From the NCBI GenBank assembly GCA_018402385.1, contig JAGYJA010000007.1:721545-785544 (forward strand): a DNA stretch of 64,000 nucleotides. The letters are read 5' to 3'. The stretch is from Flavobacteriaceae bacterium (GTDB lineage Bacteria; Bacteroidota; Bacteroidia; Flavobacteriales; Flavobacteriaceae). A program made the translations under genes and the position numbers. Positions 55,358 to 63,854 of the stretch are shown here, piece after piece. Numbering within the stretch: the first letter of the stretch is position 1; each line of letters opens with the position of its first letter. The notes under the pieces are model-generated. The model saw only the letters and a list, made by a program, of their open reading frames with translations. It made no database searches and was not told where the DNA came from.

Positions 55358-55946
55358 ATTTTCTATAAAAATTCATTTCATCAATGTACTCCCAAACTTC
55401 GGTGGGCAACATGGGTTTAATGTTTTTTCCTTCTTTTATAGCATTTCTAATCTGAGTGGAAGAAATTTCCATAATGGGTGCATCAATATGTACAATGTCC
55501 GGATGGTTTGTAAATTGATTTTCGTGACCGTTGTTGGTTTTTCTGGGATACACATAAATGGGGTTCTGTTCAAGTATCAACTCATAGTTCTTCCATTTGT
55601 GAAAGGTATTGAGGTTGTCTTCACCCATTAACAGACAAAACAGATAATCAGGGTATTTCTCAGAGAGGTGAATAAGGGTGTTAATGGTATAGTTGGGTTG
55701 AGGCAATTTAAATTCAATATCGCTTGGTTTTAATTTTTCATAGCCTTCACATGCCCTACGCACTAACTCAAGCCGATGATGATCATCCAGTAATGATTTT
55801 TTCTTTTTAAAAGGATTGTGAGGGGTAACAACCAGCCATATTTCATCTAAATCACTGTTCTCAACAAGATGATTTGCAATCACAAGATGCCCAATGTGGA
55901 TGGGGTTAAATGAACCAAAATACAAACCTATTTTTTTTGAAACCAA
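55356..55946 (-). CDS. nadD: Nicotinate-nucleotide adenylyltransferase
   Basis: A 196-residue enzyme that adenylates nicotinate mononucleotide in NAD synthesis. GLYFGSFNPIHIGHLVIA carries the GxFxPxHxGH nucleotide motif (residues 8-25) and SSTQIRNAI is the C-terminal ISSTxIR motif. It is the last gene of a yicC-gmk-nadD series, 13 bases after gmk. Confidence 0.94.
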   Translation of the reverse strand: MVSKKIGLYFGSFNPIHIGHLVIANHLVENSDLDEIWLVVTPHNPFKKKKSLLDDHHRLELVRRACEGYEKLKPSDIEFKLPQPNYTINTLIHLSEKYPDYLFCLLMGEDNLNTFHKWKNYELILEQNPIYVYPRKTNNGHENQFTNHPDIVHIDAPIMEISSTQIRNAIKEGKNIKPMLPTEVWEYIDEMNFYRK

Positions 55947-55959
55947 AACAGCTCAGGGT

Positions 55960-56535
55960 TTATTTGTTTATAAAATTTGCAACCAAATCATGTGCTTCCT
56001 CTAGTGCCACTTCAAGATCATTGTTTTCTATGACATAGTCAAATTGAGGTGCAGTAGCCAATTCAATAGAGGCTTTAGCGATGCGCATATTTATTTTTTC
56101 TTCGCTTTCTGTTTTTCGTTTTTTAAGTCGGCGTTTAAGCTCGTCAACACTGGGTGGTTTCACAAAAACAGCTAATGTTTCTTTGGGAAATTTCTTCTTG
56201 ATGCGAAGTCCTCCCACTACATCTATATCAAAAATAACATGTTTCCCTTTTGCCCAGATGCGCTCTACTTCAGATTTTAGTGTTCCGTAGAAATTATCCC
56301 GATAGACTTCTTCCCATTCCAAAAAATCATCGTTTTTGATGTGTTGTTTAAACTCCTTGAAGGACATGAAATAATAATGATGCCCATGTTTTTCTTCCCC
56401 TCTTGGTTCCCGTGAAGTCGCCGAAATGGAAAACTCTAGATTGAGGTCTTGTTGTTTTAAAAGGTGTTGAACAATCGTTGTTTTTCCTGAGCCTGAAGGG
56501 GCAGAAAAAACAATAAGCTTTCCTTTTCCTTCCAT
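55960..56535 (-). CDS. gmk: Guanylate kinase
   Basis: A 191-residue enzyme converting GMP to GDP. The P-loop is FSAPSGSGKTTI (about residues 10-21); SATSREPRGEEKHGHHYYF is the GMP-binding region, and FDIDVVGGLRIKK follows. Its ATG overlaps the yicC stop by one base, and nadD lies 13 bases downstream. Confidence 0.95.
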   Translation of the reverse strand: MEGKGKLIVFSAPSGSGKTTIVQHLLKQQDLNLEFSISATSREPRGEEKHGHHYYFMSFKEFKQHIKNDDFLEWEEVYRDNFYGTLKSEVERIWAKGKHVIFDIDVVGGLRIKKKFPKETLAVFVKPPSVDELKRRLKKRKTESEEKINMRIAKASIELATAPQFDYVIENNDLEVALEEAHDLVANFINK

Positions 56536-57392
56536 TACAACACGTTTAATAATTGTTCTTTTATTTTTTCAAGCTCGTCCTTCATTTGTACAACCAATTG
56601 TTGCATTGCTGCATAGTTTGATTTAGAACCAATTGTATTAATTTCCCTACCTATTTCCTGAGTAATAAACCCCAGTTTTTTTCCATTGGAATCTGATGAG
56701 TTTAGTGCTTCTGTAAAATAATTCAGGTGATTTTCAAGGCGCACTTTTTCTTCAGTGATATCATATTTTTCAAGGTAGTAAATGAGTTCCTGTTCAAAAC
56801 GGTTTTCATCCACTTGCTCTTTTAAGTCGCTGACTGCTTTTCTTAAACGTTCTTTGACCCCTTGAATGCGCTCCGGATCCATGGCAATTATTTTTTGAAG
56901 TAAATCTGCGATGTTTTGAATGCGCATTTTAAAATCATTCTTTAAGATTTCTCCTTCATCACTGCGATAGATATTGATTTCCTTTAACGCTTCTGATATA
57001 GCATCTGAGATTTGCTGAAATTCCTCTTCATCAATCTCATCTCGTTCAGTTTTTAAAGCATCCGGCATTCTAATAGCCATTTTTAGTAGTTCTGTGCGGT
57101 CACCGTTAACAATAAGACTTAATTGCTTGATGTATTCTTCTACAACAGGCACATTTACCTGAGAAGACGTTTCTTCTCCTGAAAGTTCAATGAACAAATT
57201 AAAATCAACCTTGCCTCGCTCTAGAGATTTTGCAAGCATATTTCTTATTTGAAGTTCTTTTTCTCGATATGCAGAAGGAAGACGAGTGTTTAAATCAAGG
57301 CTTTTGCTGTTGAGCGATTTAATTTCAACGGTAATTTTTTTGTTGGGAAGTTGTTTAATCGATTTCCCAAATCCTGTCATGGATTGTATCAT
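56535..57392 (-). CDS. YicC family endoribonuclease
   Basis: A 285-residue YicC protein. It begins MIQSMTGFGKS, the family signature, with EIKSLNSKSLDLNTRLP next and a C-terminal DUF1732 region (DITEEKVRLENHLNYFTEAL, GKKLGFITQEIGREINTIGSKSNYA). YicC proteins are metal-dependent endoribonucleases in E. coli. It precedes gmk with a one-base overlap, an arrangement found in many bacteria. Confidence 0.93.
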   Translation of the reverse strand: MIQSMTGFGKSIKQLPNKKITVEIKSLNSKSLDLNTRLPSAYREKELQIRNMLAKSLERGKVDFNLFIELSGEETSSQVNVPVVEEYIKQLSLIVNGDRTELLKMAIRMPDALKTERDEIDEEEFQQISDAISEALKEINIYRSDEGEILKNDFKMRIQNIADLLQKIIAMDPERIQGVKERLRKAVSDLKEQVDENRFEQELIYYLEKYDITEEKVRLENHLNYFTEALNSSDSNGKKLGFITQEIGREINTIGSKSNYAAMQQLVVQMKDELEKIKEQLLNVL

Positions 57393-57412
57393 GGCTTGCT
57401 TTTAAATTCTTG

Positions 57413-57420
57413 CAAAGTTA
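57413..57420 (-). promoter_or_regulatory. Probable -7 element of the yicC-gmk-nadD unit
   Basis: TAACTTTG on the minus strand matches TAnnTTTG, 20 bases before the yicC ATG. No TTG partner. Confidence 0.45.
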
Positions 57421-57515
57421 ATTAAAAAAGTAGGAACGCCTCCTGCTTAGACATTGTTAAGGATGTTTTTAATATTTAAATTTGATGTAACACACAAAGA
57501 ATGGTTTTTTTTAAT

Positions 57516-57523
57516 TATTTTTG
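57516..57523 (+). promoter_or_regulatory. Probable -7 element of tRNA-Ala
   Basis: TATTTTTG matches TAnnTTTG and lies 11 bases before the mature tRNA 5' end. A TTG at the usual distance is lacking. Confidence 0.5.
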
Positions 57524-57534
57524 ACCCCTCAATC

Positions 57535-57611
57535 GGGGATGTAGCTCAGCTGGCTAGAGTGCTTGACTGGCAGTCAAGAGGTCGTGGGTTCGAGTCCCAT
57601 CTTCTCCACCA
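57535..57611 (+). tRNA. tRNA-Ala (anticodon GGC)
   Basis: A 77-base tRNA with encoded CCA. Anticodon stem CTTGA/TCAAG encloses the loop CTGGCAG, giving anticodon GGC at 57569-57571, which reads GCC/GCU alanine codons. The T arm has TTCGAGT, and the acceptor stem contains the G3-T70 pair that identifies alanine tRNAs. Position 6-67 is a T-T mismatch. Followed directly by a terminator. Confidence 0.93.
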
Positions 57612-57614
57612 AAT

Positions 57615-57642
57615 AAACCACAAGCCACTATGCTTGTGGTTT
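57615..57642 (+). terminator. Terminator of tRNA-Ala
   Basis: A perfect 11-base stem (AAACCACAAGC / GCTTGTGGTTT) with a six-base loop four bases after the tRNA. The T tract is short. Confidence 0.65.
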
Positions 57643-57663
57643 CTTGTTTAAAGTTTTGTCGTT

Positions 57664-59003
57664 TTGAAAAATGAACTCTCCTTTAAAAACATTCACCGTC
57701 TTGCCATACCGGCATTGATTGCAGGTATTGCAGAGCCTGTTATTTCTATTACAGACGCTGCCATTGTGGGAAATATTCCTGAAAATGGTACCGAAGCGCT
57801 GGCAGCTGTTGGGATTGTGGGTTCTTTTCTTTCAGCTTTAATTTGGATTTTGGGTCAAACTCGCAGTGCCATTTCCGCCATAATCTCTCAATATCTGGGT
57901 GCCGGAAAACTGGACGAACTCAAAACCCTTCCGGCGCAAGCCATTTATCTGAATGTGCTTTTAAGTATTCTTATTTTATTGAGTACCATCTTTTTTGTAG
58001 AAGGTATTTTTAAACTCTACAACGCAAGCGGGCTTGTACTTGAATACAGTGTTGATTACTACAACATCCGGGTTTGGGGTTTTCCATTGACCTTGTTTAC
58101 TTTTGCTGTTTTTGGGGTTTTTAGGGGGCTGCAAAATACATTTTGGCCAATGGTAGTGGCACTTTTTGGAGCTGCAGCAAACATCGGTCTTGATTTTGCA
58201 TTGGTTTATGGTATTGAAGGTTGGATTGAACCTATGCACTTAAAAGGAGCTGCCTGGGCGAGTTTAATATCACAAGGATTAATGGCTGTGATTTCATTAA
58301 TTCTATTGCTTTGGAAAACTAATGTGAGTTTAAAATTGACGTTTCCACTTACACCCTGAAATGTACCGCCTTACAGGGAATGGCGTTGAACCTTTTTGTG
58401 CGCTCAATCGCATTAAATACGGCTATTTACTTCTCCAATGCCTTTGCAACAGATTATGGAACAGCTCAAATCGCTGCACACACCATAGCGCTCAACCTTT
58501 GGTTGTTTTCAGCGTTCTTTATTGATGGGTATTCTTCCTCGGGAAATATTCTTTCGGGAAAACTGCTCGGAGCTAAAGACTTTCAAGGCTTGTGGAAATT
58601 AAGCAAAATAGTTTCGCTCTATGGAATGCTCGTTGCATTGATATTAATAGGCGTAGGCTGGATTTTCTATGAACCTCTTGGAATTTTATTTTCAAAAGAT
58701 CCTGATGTCATATTTAACTTTAAGCAAATCTTTTTTATCGTGATTCTTGTACAACCTATCAACGGACTTGCCTTTATATTTGACGGAATTTTCAAGGGAA
58801 TGGGAGAGATGAAATATTTAAGAAACGTATTGCTCTCAGCTACATTTTTAGGGTTTATACCGGTGTTGTTTTTCTTTGATTATTTAGAATTTGAATTGTA
58901 TAGTGTCTGGTTTGCCTTTGTTGTTTGGGCGTTGGTGAGATCACTATCTTTGATAATCAAGTTCAGGAAAATGATGTTGCCCAGATTGGAGCCAGGCACT
59001 TAG
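57664..59003 (+). CDS. MATE family efflux transporter, frameshifted as read
   Basis: About 445 residues when repaired, normal for a MATE exporter that uses Na+ or H+ gradients to expel drugs or metabolites. The first piece (57664-58359; start TTG, KNELSFKNIHRLAIPALIAGIAEP-type opening) has the N-terminal bundle with GQTRSAISAIISQYLGAGKLD. The second (58380-59003) has the C-terminal bundle with AAHTIALNLW and DGYSSSGNILSGKLLG. The frames differ by two; removing one A in each of CTTACACCC (58349-58357) and GGGAATGG (58377-58383) gives the plausible junction PLHPEMYRLTGMALNLF. One missing base is the alternative. No ATG start fits. Confidence 0.85.
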
Positions 59004-59038
59004 GTGACTTATAATATTGAATTGCTTTTTACAATGGT

Positions 59039-59680
59039 TTAACGCGTTTTCAACCAGCCGGTAATGCTCATTCTTTTTTGCTCAACAGGCTTGACCTCGT
59101 GTTCTAAAATCTGGCTTTCAAAAATGACCATTCTTCCCGGTAAAGGATAGATTGTTTTGGGGATTTCCTTTCCGTTTATGTTGAGGTATAACACGAGTTC
59201 GCCGCCATACTCCGGTTGCCAGTCCTCGTCGTTGAGATAACAAACCATTGATAATTTTCGGCGGTCGTCATTCTGGAAAGTGTCAAGGTGCCGCTTGTAA
59301 AAAGTCCCTTTTGGATAAAGTGCATAATGGAATTCCTTGAACAAGATGCCCATAAAACAGGTTTTGTTTAGGTAAGAAACCATATCGTTGATTCTGTTGA
59401 AAAATGCCTTTTCGGCGAAATTGGCTTCATTTTCATTTAACCAAAGAATGAAATCACCGCGAATCGATTTTTCAATGATTTCATTGACCCGGTTTCCAAT
59501 GGCGGCTTTTTTAAAGGCATCTTCTTCAAACTTATCGAGCAGCGAATCGCGTAAAGCGAGGACTTCTTCTTCCGAAAAAAACCCTTCCACGATGCTGTAT
59601 TGCTGCTCCATCAAATCATTGATGATGGATTCATACATCGGGTTTTCAACAAAATCGAGTTGCTCAAAGATTTCCTGCAT
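59039..59680 (-). CDS. 2-oxoglutarate/Fe(II)-dependent dioxygenase family protein
   Basis: A 213-residue protein starting at 59680 (MQEIFEQLDFVENP); 11 upstream codons are rejected. The iron triad is visible: HxD in YKRHLDTFQ (about residue 134), the distal His in ILEHEVKPV (about 196), and the 2-oxoglutarate-binding Arg in KRMSITGW. This matches the prolyl 4-hydroxylase-like / SM-20-related group, which hydroxylate proteins or small molecules. The substrate is unknown. A promoter-like pair (TTG at 59743-59741, TATATTTG at 59718-59711, 22-base spacer) lies just upstream. Confidence 0.85.
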   Translation of the reverse strand: MQEIFEQLDFVENPMYESIINDLMEQQYSIVEGFFSEEEVLALRDSLLDKFEEDAFKKAAIGNRVNEIIEKSIRGDFILWLNENEANFAEKAFFNRINDMVSYLNKTCFMGILFKEFHYALYPKGTFYKRHLDTFQNDDRRKLSMVCYLNDEDWQPEYGGELVLYLNINGKEIPKTIYPLPGRMVIFESQILEHEVKPVEQKRMSITGWLKTR

Positions 59681-59710
59681 AGTTGTGCTTGAGTGTTTAA
59701 AAAAAGCCCG

Positions 59711-59743
59711 CAAATATAGTTCAGAAAATCAATGGTTTGACAA
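59711..59743 (-). promoter_or_regulatory. Probable promoter of the 2OG-oxygenase gene
   Basis: TTG (59743-59741) and TATATTTG (59718-59711) on the minus strand with a 22-base spacer, at the long end of the accepted range. Confidence 0.5.
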
Positions 59744-59768
59744 CTTCTATAAAAGAATCATTTTACCT

Positions 59769-59776
59769 TATCTTTG
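59769..59776 (+). promoter_or_regulatory. Probable -7 element of queD
   Basis: TATCTTTG matches TAnnTTTG, 17 bases before the queD ATG. No TTG at the usual spacing. Confidence 0.4.
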
Positions 59777-59793
59777 TCAAATAATTATTAGGA

Positions 59794-60246
59794 ATGAGTA
59801 CAATTAGAATCACCAAACAATTCAATTTTGAAACCGGTCATGCCTTATATGGATATGACGGAAAATGCCGCAATGTGCATGGGCATAGTTATAAGCTTTC
59901 AGTTACAGTTATTGGCAGCCCCATAACTGATTCAAACCATGTGAAATATGGAATGGTGATTGACTTCAGTGATTTGAAAAAAATCGTTAAAGAAGAAATC
60001 GTGGATGTCTTTGATCACGCTACGGTTTTTAATAAAAACACCCCACACGTGGAACTCGCCAAAGAGCTTTCAGAAAGGGACCACCACGTGATTTTAGTGG
60101 ATTATCAACCCACCAGCGAAAATATGGTCATCGACTTCTCCAATAAAATCAAAGCACGCCTTCCTCAAAACATCCAACTCCATTCCCTGAAACTTCAGGA
60201 AACCGAAAGCAGTTTTGCAGAATGGTATGCTTCAGACAATCAGTAA
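59794..60246 (+). CDS. queD: 6-carboxytetrahydropterin synthase
   Basis: A 150-residue QueD/PTPS-family enzyme for queuosine precursor synthesis. The zinc ligands are His in TGHALYG and the pair in VHGHSY; the catalytic Cys is in GKCRNVHGH, and the C-terminal LQETESSFAEW holds the substrate-binding Glu. The Cys-x3-His spacing supports QueD rather than animal PTPS. No other queuosine gene is adjacent; lpxH follows 45 bases downstream. Confidence 0.9.
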   Translation: MSTIRITKQFNFETGHALYGYDGKCRNVHGHSYKLSVTVIGSPITDSNHVKYGMVIDFSDLKKIVKEEIVDVFDHATVFNKNTPHVELAKELSERDHHVILVDYQPTSENMVIDFSNKIKARLPQNIQLHSLKLQETESSFAEWYASDNQ

Positions 60247-60291
60247 AAAACTTCATTCATTTACTTATATTTACACCATCAAACCAACTGA

Positions 60292-61047
60292 ATGAACATA
60301 CCCGAAGGCAAAAAAATCTATTTCTCCAGTGACAATCATTTGGGCGCACCCACTGCTTCTGAGAGCCTCCCCCGTGAGCGCATCTTTGTGAGCTGGCTGG
60401 ATACGGTAAAAGAAGATGCCGCCGCCATTTTCCTGCTGGGTGATTTATTTGACTTCTGGTTTGAATACAAACATGTAGTGCCCAAAGGGTTTGTACGGGT
60501 TCTGGGAAAACTCGCCGAAATAAGGGATAGTGGTATCCCCATTTACTTTTTTGTGGGTAATCATGATTTGTGGATGAACGATTATTTTGAAAAAGAGCTC
60601 AACATAACGGTTTACCATCAACCGCGGGAGTTTACCATAGGCAACAAGCTTTTTCTCATAGGTCACGGCGATGGGCTGGGTCCAAACGACAAAGGTTTCA
60701 AGCGTATGAAAAAGGTGTTTACCAATCCTTTCTTCAAATGGCTGTTTAAATGGATGCATCCTGATATAGGTGTTGCTGTTGCGAAACACCTTTCGGTAAA
60801 AAACAAACTCATCTCCGGTGAAGAGGACAAAGAGTTTCTAGGCGAAGAAAATGAATGGCTCGCACAATATGCCAAACGCAAACTGGAAACCAAACACTAT
60901 GACTACTTTATCTTTGGCCACCGCCACTTCCCCATGGAAATTAAGGTGGGTGAAAACAGCACTTATTTTAACTTAGGCGATTGGATCACCCATTTTACCT
61001 ATGGGGTGTTTGATGGGGAGCGGTTTGAGTTGAAGGAGTTTAAATAA
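60292..61047 (+). CDS. lpxH: UDP-2,3-diacylglucosamine diphosphatase
   Basis: A 251-residue metallophosphoesterase. Metal-binding motifs are SDNHLGA, LGDLFDFWFEY, VGNHDLWM, IGHGDGLGP and GHRHFP, in the order and spacing of LpxH, which cleaves UDP-diacylglucosamine to lipid X in lipid A synthesis. In Bacteroidota this family is annotated as LpxH or as a related UDP-2,3-diacylglucosamine hydrolase. Peripheral inner-membrane location is expected. Confidence 0.87.
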   Translation: MNIPEGKKIYFSSDNHLGAPTASESLPRERIFVSWLDTVKEDAAAIFLLGDLFDFWFEYKHVVPKGFVRVLGKLAEIRDSGIPIYFFVGNHDLWMNDYFEKELNITVYHQPREFTIGNKLFLIGHGDGLGPNDKGFKRMKKVFTNPFFKWLFKWMHPDIGVAVAKHLSVKNKLISGEEDKEFLGEENEWLAQYAKRKLETKHYDYFIFGHRHFPMEIKVGENSTYFNLGDWITHFTYGVFDGERFELKEFK

Positions 61048-61117
61048 CTTAATCCCGGGTATTTTCTTTCCCGAAATCGCACCAAGCATTAGTGTACTAG
61101 TAGAGTGTATGCCAAAT

Positions 61118-63415
61118 CTAATTTTTAATAAGCCTTTTGAACAACAAAGTTCTGTTTGTTTCGATTTGGATAAAGTAGTTCCCCGAGGCTAAATCTTGTA
61201 TATTTATCTGTTGTGTATTCATTTGATTACCATCAACCTGCTTTACTACCTGACCTTGCATATTGAGAATGGTAATTGTCTCTATGCTATACTCACTTTT
61301 ATTGTCTAATGTAAACACATTACTTGTAGGATTAGGATAGAGCTTAATATCGATTTGTGGATTATCAACTAATTGGGTTGATAACAAACTACAGTCAAAT
61401 CCCCAAATAGGTTTATATGACTCTGGTATAGGACAGCTAGAGGCAAATTGTGATGGCTCATTCGGTATTTGTTCTACACACCATAATGAAATGTTTTTAA
61501 GAAAATTGTGAGCATTCCTAAACATTGCTTCCATATTTATAACATTAGAAACATCCCAGAGATGTATTTGTTGATTAAACGAATGTGCACTGGAAAACAT
61601 AGTTGTCATGTTTGTCACATTGGATACATTCCAGTTATCAAGGGGTTGATTAAACGAATATGCGCCGGCAAACATTCCTTGCATAGTTGTAACATTAGAG
61701 ACATCCCAGTCATTTAAAGGTTGGTTAAATGAAAATGCTCCCAACATTTCACTCATATCTGTAACACTAGACACATCCCAGTCATTCAAAGGTTGATCAA
61801 AAGAACTTGCTCTCCGAAACATTTCACTCATATCTGTCACATTGGAGACATCCCAATTATTAATAGGTTGGTTAAATAAGTTTGCGTATCGAAACATACC
61901 ATTCATATTTGTCACACTAGAAACATCCCAATTACTTATATTTCCATTGAAATCATAATCCTCATTGTAACTGTAGATTCCAGAAAACATCAATCGCATA
62001 TCCATCACATTAGAAACGTTCCAGTTATTTAGAGGTTGATTAAATGAGTGTGCATAATAAAACATTCCTGACATATCAGTCACATTAGAGACATCCCAGC
62101 TGTTTAAAGGCTGGTTGAATGTAACTACAAAGCGAAACATCCAACTCATATCTGTTACACTGGAAACATCCCAATTATTTAAAGGTTGGTTAAAATCACC
62201 GGCATATTCAAACAACGAGGTCATATTTGTAACATTGGAAACATCCCAATTATTTAAAGGTTGGTTAAAATTATGAGCTCGTCTAAACATCTCTGACATA
62301 TCTGTCACACTGGAAACATCCCAATTATCAATGGGCTCATTAAATGAGCCTGCCTCGTAAAACATTCTTCTCATATTTTTTACTTGTGATAAATCTGGCA
62401 CATCTGTAGCAGGCATAGTAAAGTTCTCAGCGTTTTTAAAGCTGGAATGCATTAATTGCCATTCTTGATCGCCCCAAGCCTGTACAGTAGTTAATTTTTC
62501 CACATTAGAACAACTATTGTACGGGTTTTCCGCAGGGTTTTTACACACCATAAAATAAGGATAAACTCCTAGAATACTAACTGTATAAGTCCCGGGAGAA
62601 GTATAAGTGTGGCTGATGCTCTGGGTGACATTTGTGCTCGTGGAGCCGTCACCCCAATCAACATCAAAATTATACTCATATATGTTTCTGGTAAAAAGAT
62701 CAATAGTTAAATCATTGCCATCTACAGTCCATGTTGTAACAAATGGAGTTGTAGAGGGGTTGATTTCAGCTCCACACTCTACAATAACATCACCTTGTAT
62801 TGACCAGCCATTATTATTAATTAACTGATCTCTTGTTAGAGTATCGCAATATCCCAACAGCTCTGCCTCTAAATTCTTGTTTTGAAGGTTTTGTGCAAGA
62901 AAGCTTTGAAGTAACAAGTCATAATTATTCACACTTAGATTCGCATTTGATAAAAAGGTTTCTAAATTCACACCGGGGTTAAATGTCCATGCAGACAAGT
63001 CTTGATTAAATGAACCTGCGTCCTCAAACATGCTGCTCATATCTGTCACATTTGAGACATCCCAATGATTAAGAGGACGATTAAACAAATATGCATTTCT
63101 AAACATCGAGCGCATATTTGTCACACTGCTTGTGTCCCAACTGCTTATATCTAAATTAAAAAAAGATTCATATGAAAACAAAGACTGCATATTTGTTATG
63201 CCGCTTGTGCACGAAGTAGATGCGTTTTCGGCTGTTATTTGTTCCCTGACTCTTTTTGTATAAGTTATTCCATTCACAACTCCCGTATCACCTATGGCTG
63301 CATCGGGACACATACACGTCACACCGTTGGGGGCTAAGTAAAAGTTCTGAGCATTCACTATTGGGTTCATTGCAAAGAGTGCAATTGTAATTAAGGTGGC
63401 GTAAATTGTTTTCAT
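61118..63415 (-). CDS. BspA family surface protein with DUF285 repeats and T9SS sorting domain
   Basis: A 765-residue secreted protein. Signal peptide ends IVNAQ (about residue 23). Two blocks of the 25-residue BspA/DUF285 repeat (FNQPLNNWDVSNVTDMSxMF) are present: a short one at about 75-150 and a long one of about 11 units at about 345-665. Between them (about 215-300) lies a PKD-like domain (NFDVDWGDGSTSTNV, SHTYTSPGTYTVSILG). The last 75 residues (LYPNPTSNVFTLD to the end FKRLIKN) form a type A T9SS signal, so it is exported by the gliding-type secretion system and attached to the surface. Adhesion is likely, by analogy with BspA. Confidence 0.9.
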   Translation of the reverse strand: MKTIYATLITIALFAMNPIVNAQNFYLAPNGVTCMCPDAAIGDTGVVNGITYTKRVREQITAENASTSCTSGITNMQSLFSYESFFNLDISSWDTSSVTNMRSMFRNAYLFNRPLNHWDVSNVTDMSSMFEDAGSFNQDLSAWTFNPGVNLETFLSNANLSVNNYDLLLQSFLAQNLQNKNLEAELLGYCDTLTRDQLINNNGWSIQGDVIVECGAEINPSTTPFVTTWTVDGNDLTIDLFTRNIYEYNFDVDWGDGSTSTNVTQSISHTYTSPGTYTVSILGVYPYFMVCKNPAENPYNSCSNVEKLTTVQAWGDQEWQLMHSSFKNAENFTMPATDVPDLSQVKNMRRMFYEAGSFNEPIDNWDVSSVTDMSEMFRRAHNFNQPLNNWDVSNVTNMTSLFEYAGDFNQPLNNWDVSSVTDMSWMFRFVVTFNQPLNSWDVSNVTDMSGMFYYAHSFNQPLNNWNVSNVMDMRLMFSGIYSYNEDYDFNGNISNWDVSSVTNMNGMFRYANLFNQPINNWDVSNVTDMSEMFRRASSFDQPLNDWDVSSVTDMSEMLGAFSFNQPLNDWDVSNVTTMQGMFAGAYSFNQPLDNWNVSNVTNMTTMFSSAHSFNQQIHLWDVSNVINMEAMFRNAHNFLKNISLWCVEQIPNEPSQFASSCPIPESYKPIWGFDCSLLSTQLVDNPQIDIKLYPNPTSNVFTLDNKSEYSIETITILNMQGQVVKQVDGNQMNTQQINIQDLASGNYFIQIETNRTLLFKRLIKN
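61430..62390 (-). repeat. 75-base tandem repeats coding for the BspA repeat block
   Basis: About 11 head-to-tail units of about 75 bases, each encoding one 25-residue repeat; neighbouring units are highly similar, and one is longer because of a short insertion around SYNEDYDFNG. Confidence 0.85.
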
Positions 63416-63543
63416 GGTTGATATTTTACAGTGATAATAAAGATAAGGAAAATAATATAAATATAAATCTCCTCTTCAAAACCCCTCAACCGGAACTGTT
63501 ATGGTTGTAATGCCATTTAAGGTATTCTAGTCCATCGAAGAAA

Positions 63544-63699
63544 CTACAATGCTAAAACACGTCTAATCGGGCGTGGCTTTTCCAAATAAATAGCGCTTCC
63601 TGAAAATTGAATTGCAGTCCACCCTAAAAACAACAACCAAAACACCACCGCATACAGCAAGGGCCATCGTGTTTTTTCAAGGCGGGTCAAAATGTAGGC
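63544..63699 (-). pseudogene. Possible remnant of a membrane protein
   Basis: A 51-codon minus-strand frame without a start codon, reading LTRLEKTRWPLLYAVVFW then LLFLGWTAIQF and a basic tail EKPRPIRRVLAL. One good transmembrane helix is followed by a cytosolic-looking tail, as at the C-terminus of a permease. The upstream bases hold stops in every frame. It may be a decayed gene. I cannot name a family. Confidence 0.3.
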
Positions 63700-63744
63700 T
63701 CACCTATAGATACTCCCACCTTACTCCCTACCAAAGCCTAGGAT

Positions 63745-63768
63745 AAAGCCACCCTTGGCTTTTTTAGA
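63745..63768 (+). terminator. Hairpin terminator in the gap before recJ
   Basis: A perfect seven-base stem (AAAGCCA / TGGCTTT), loop CCCT, then TTT on the plus strand. It lies between the remnant at 63544-63699 and the recJ 3' end, both on the minus strand. The gap 63416-63854 otherwise holds only that remnant. Confidence 0.5.
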
Positions 63769-63854
63769 ATTATTCCAAATAACTAAAACGCTGATAATGT
63801 TTGGTTTATGTTTTTGAAGGCTACTCTACTGCTTGGATTCCAATCCAAAACAGG

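Noticed and set aside
61430..62390. Regular direct repeats considered as a CRISPR array
   Set aside because: Units are contiguous, 75 bases long and in frame with the BspA repeats; there are no spacers and no cas genes.
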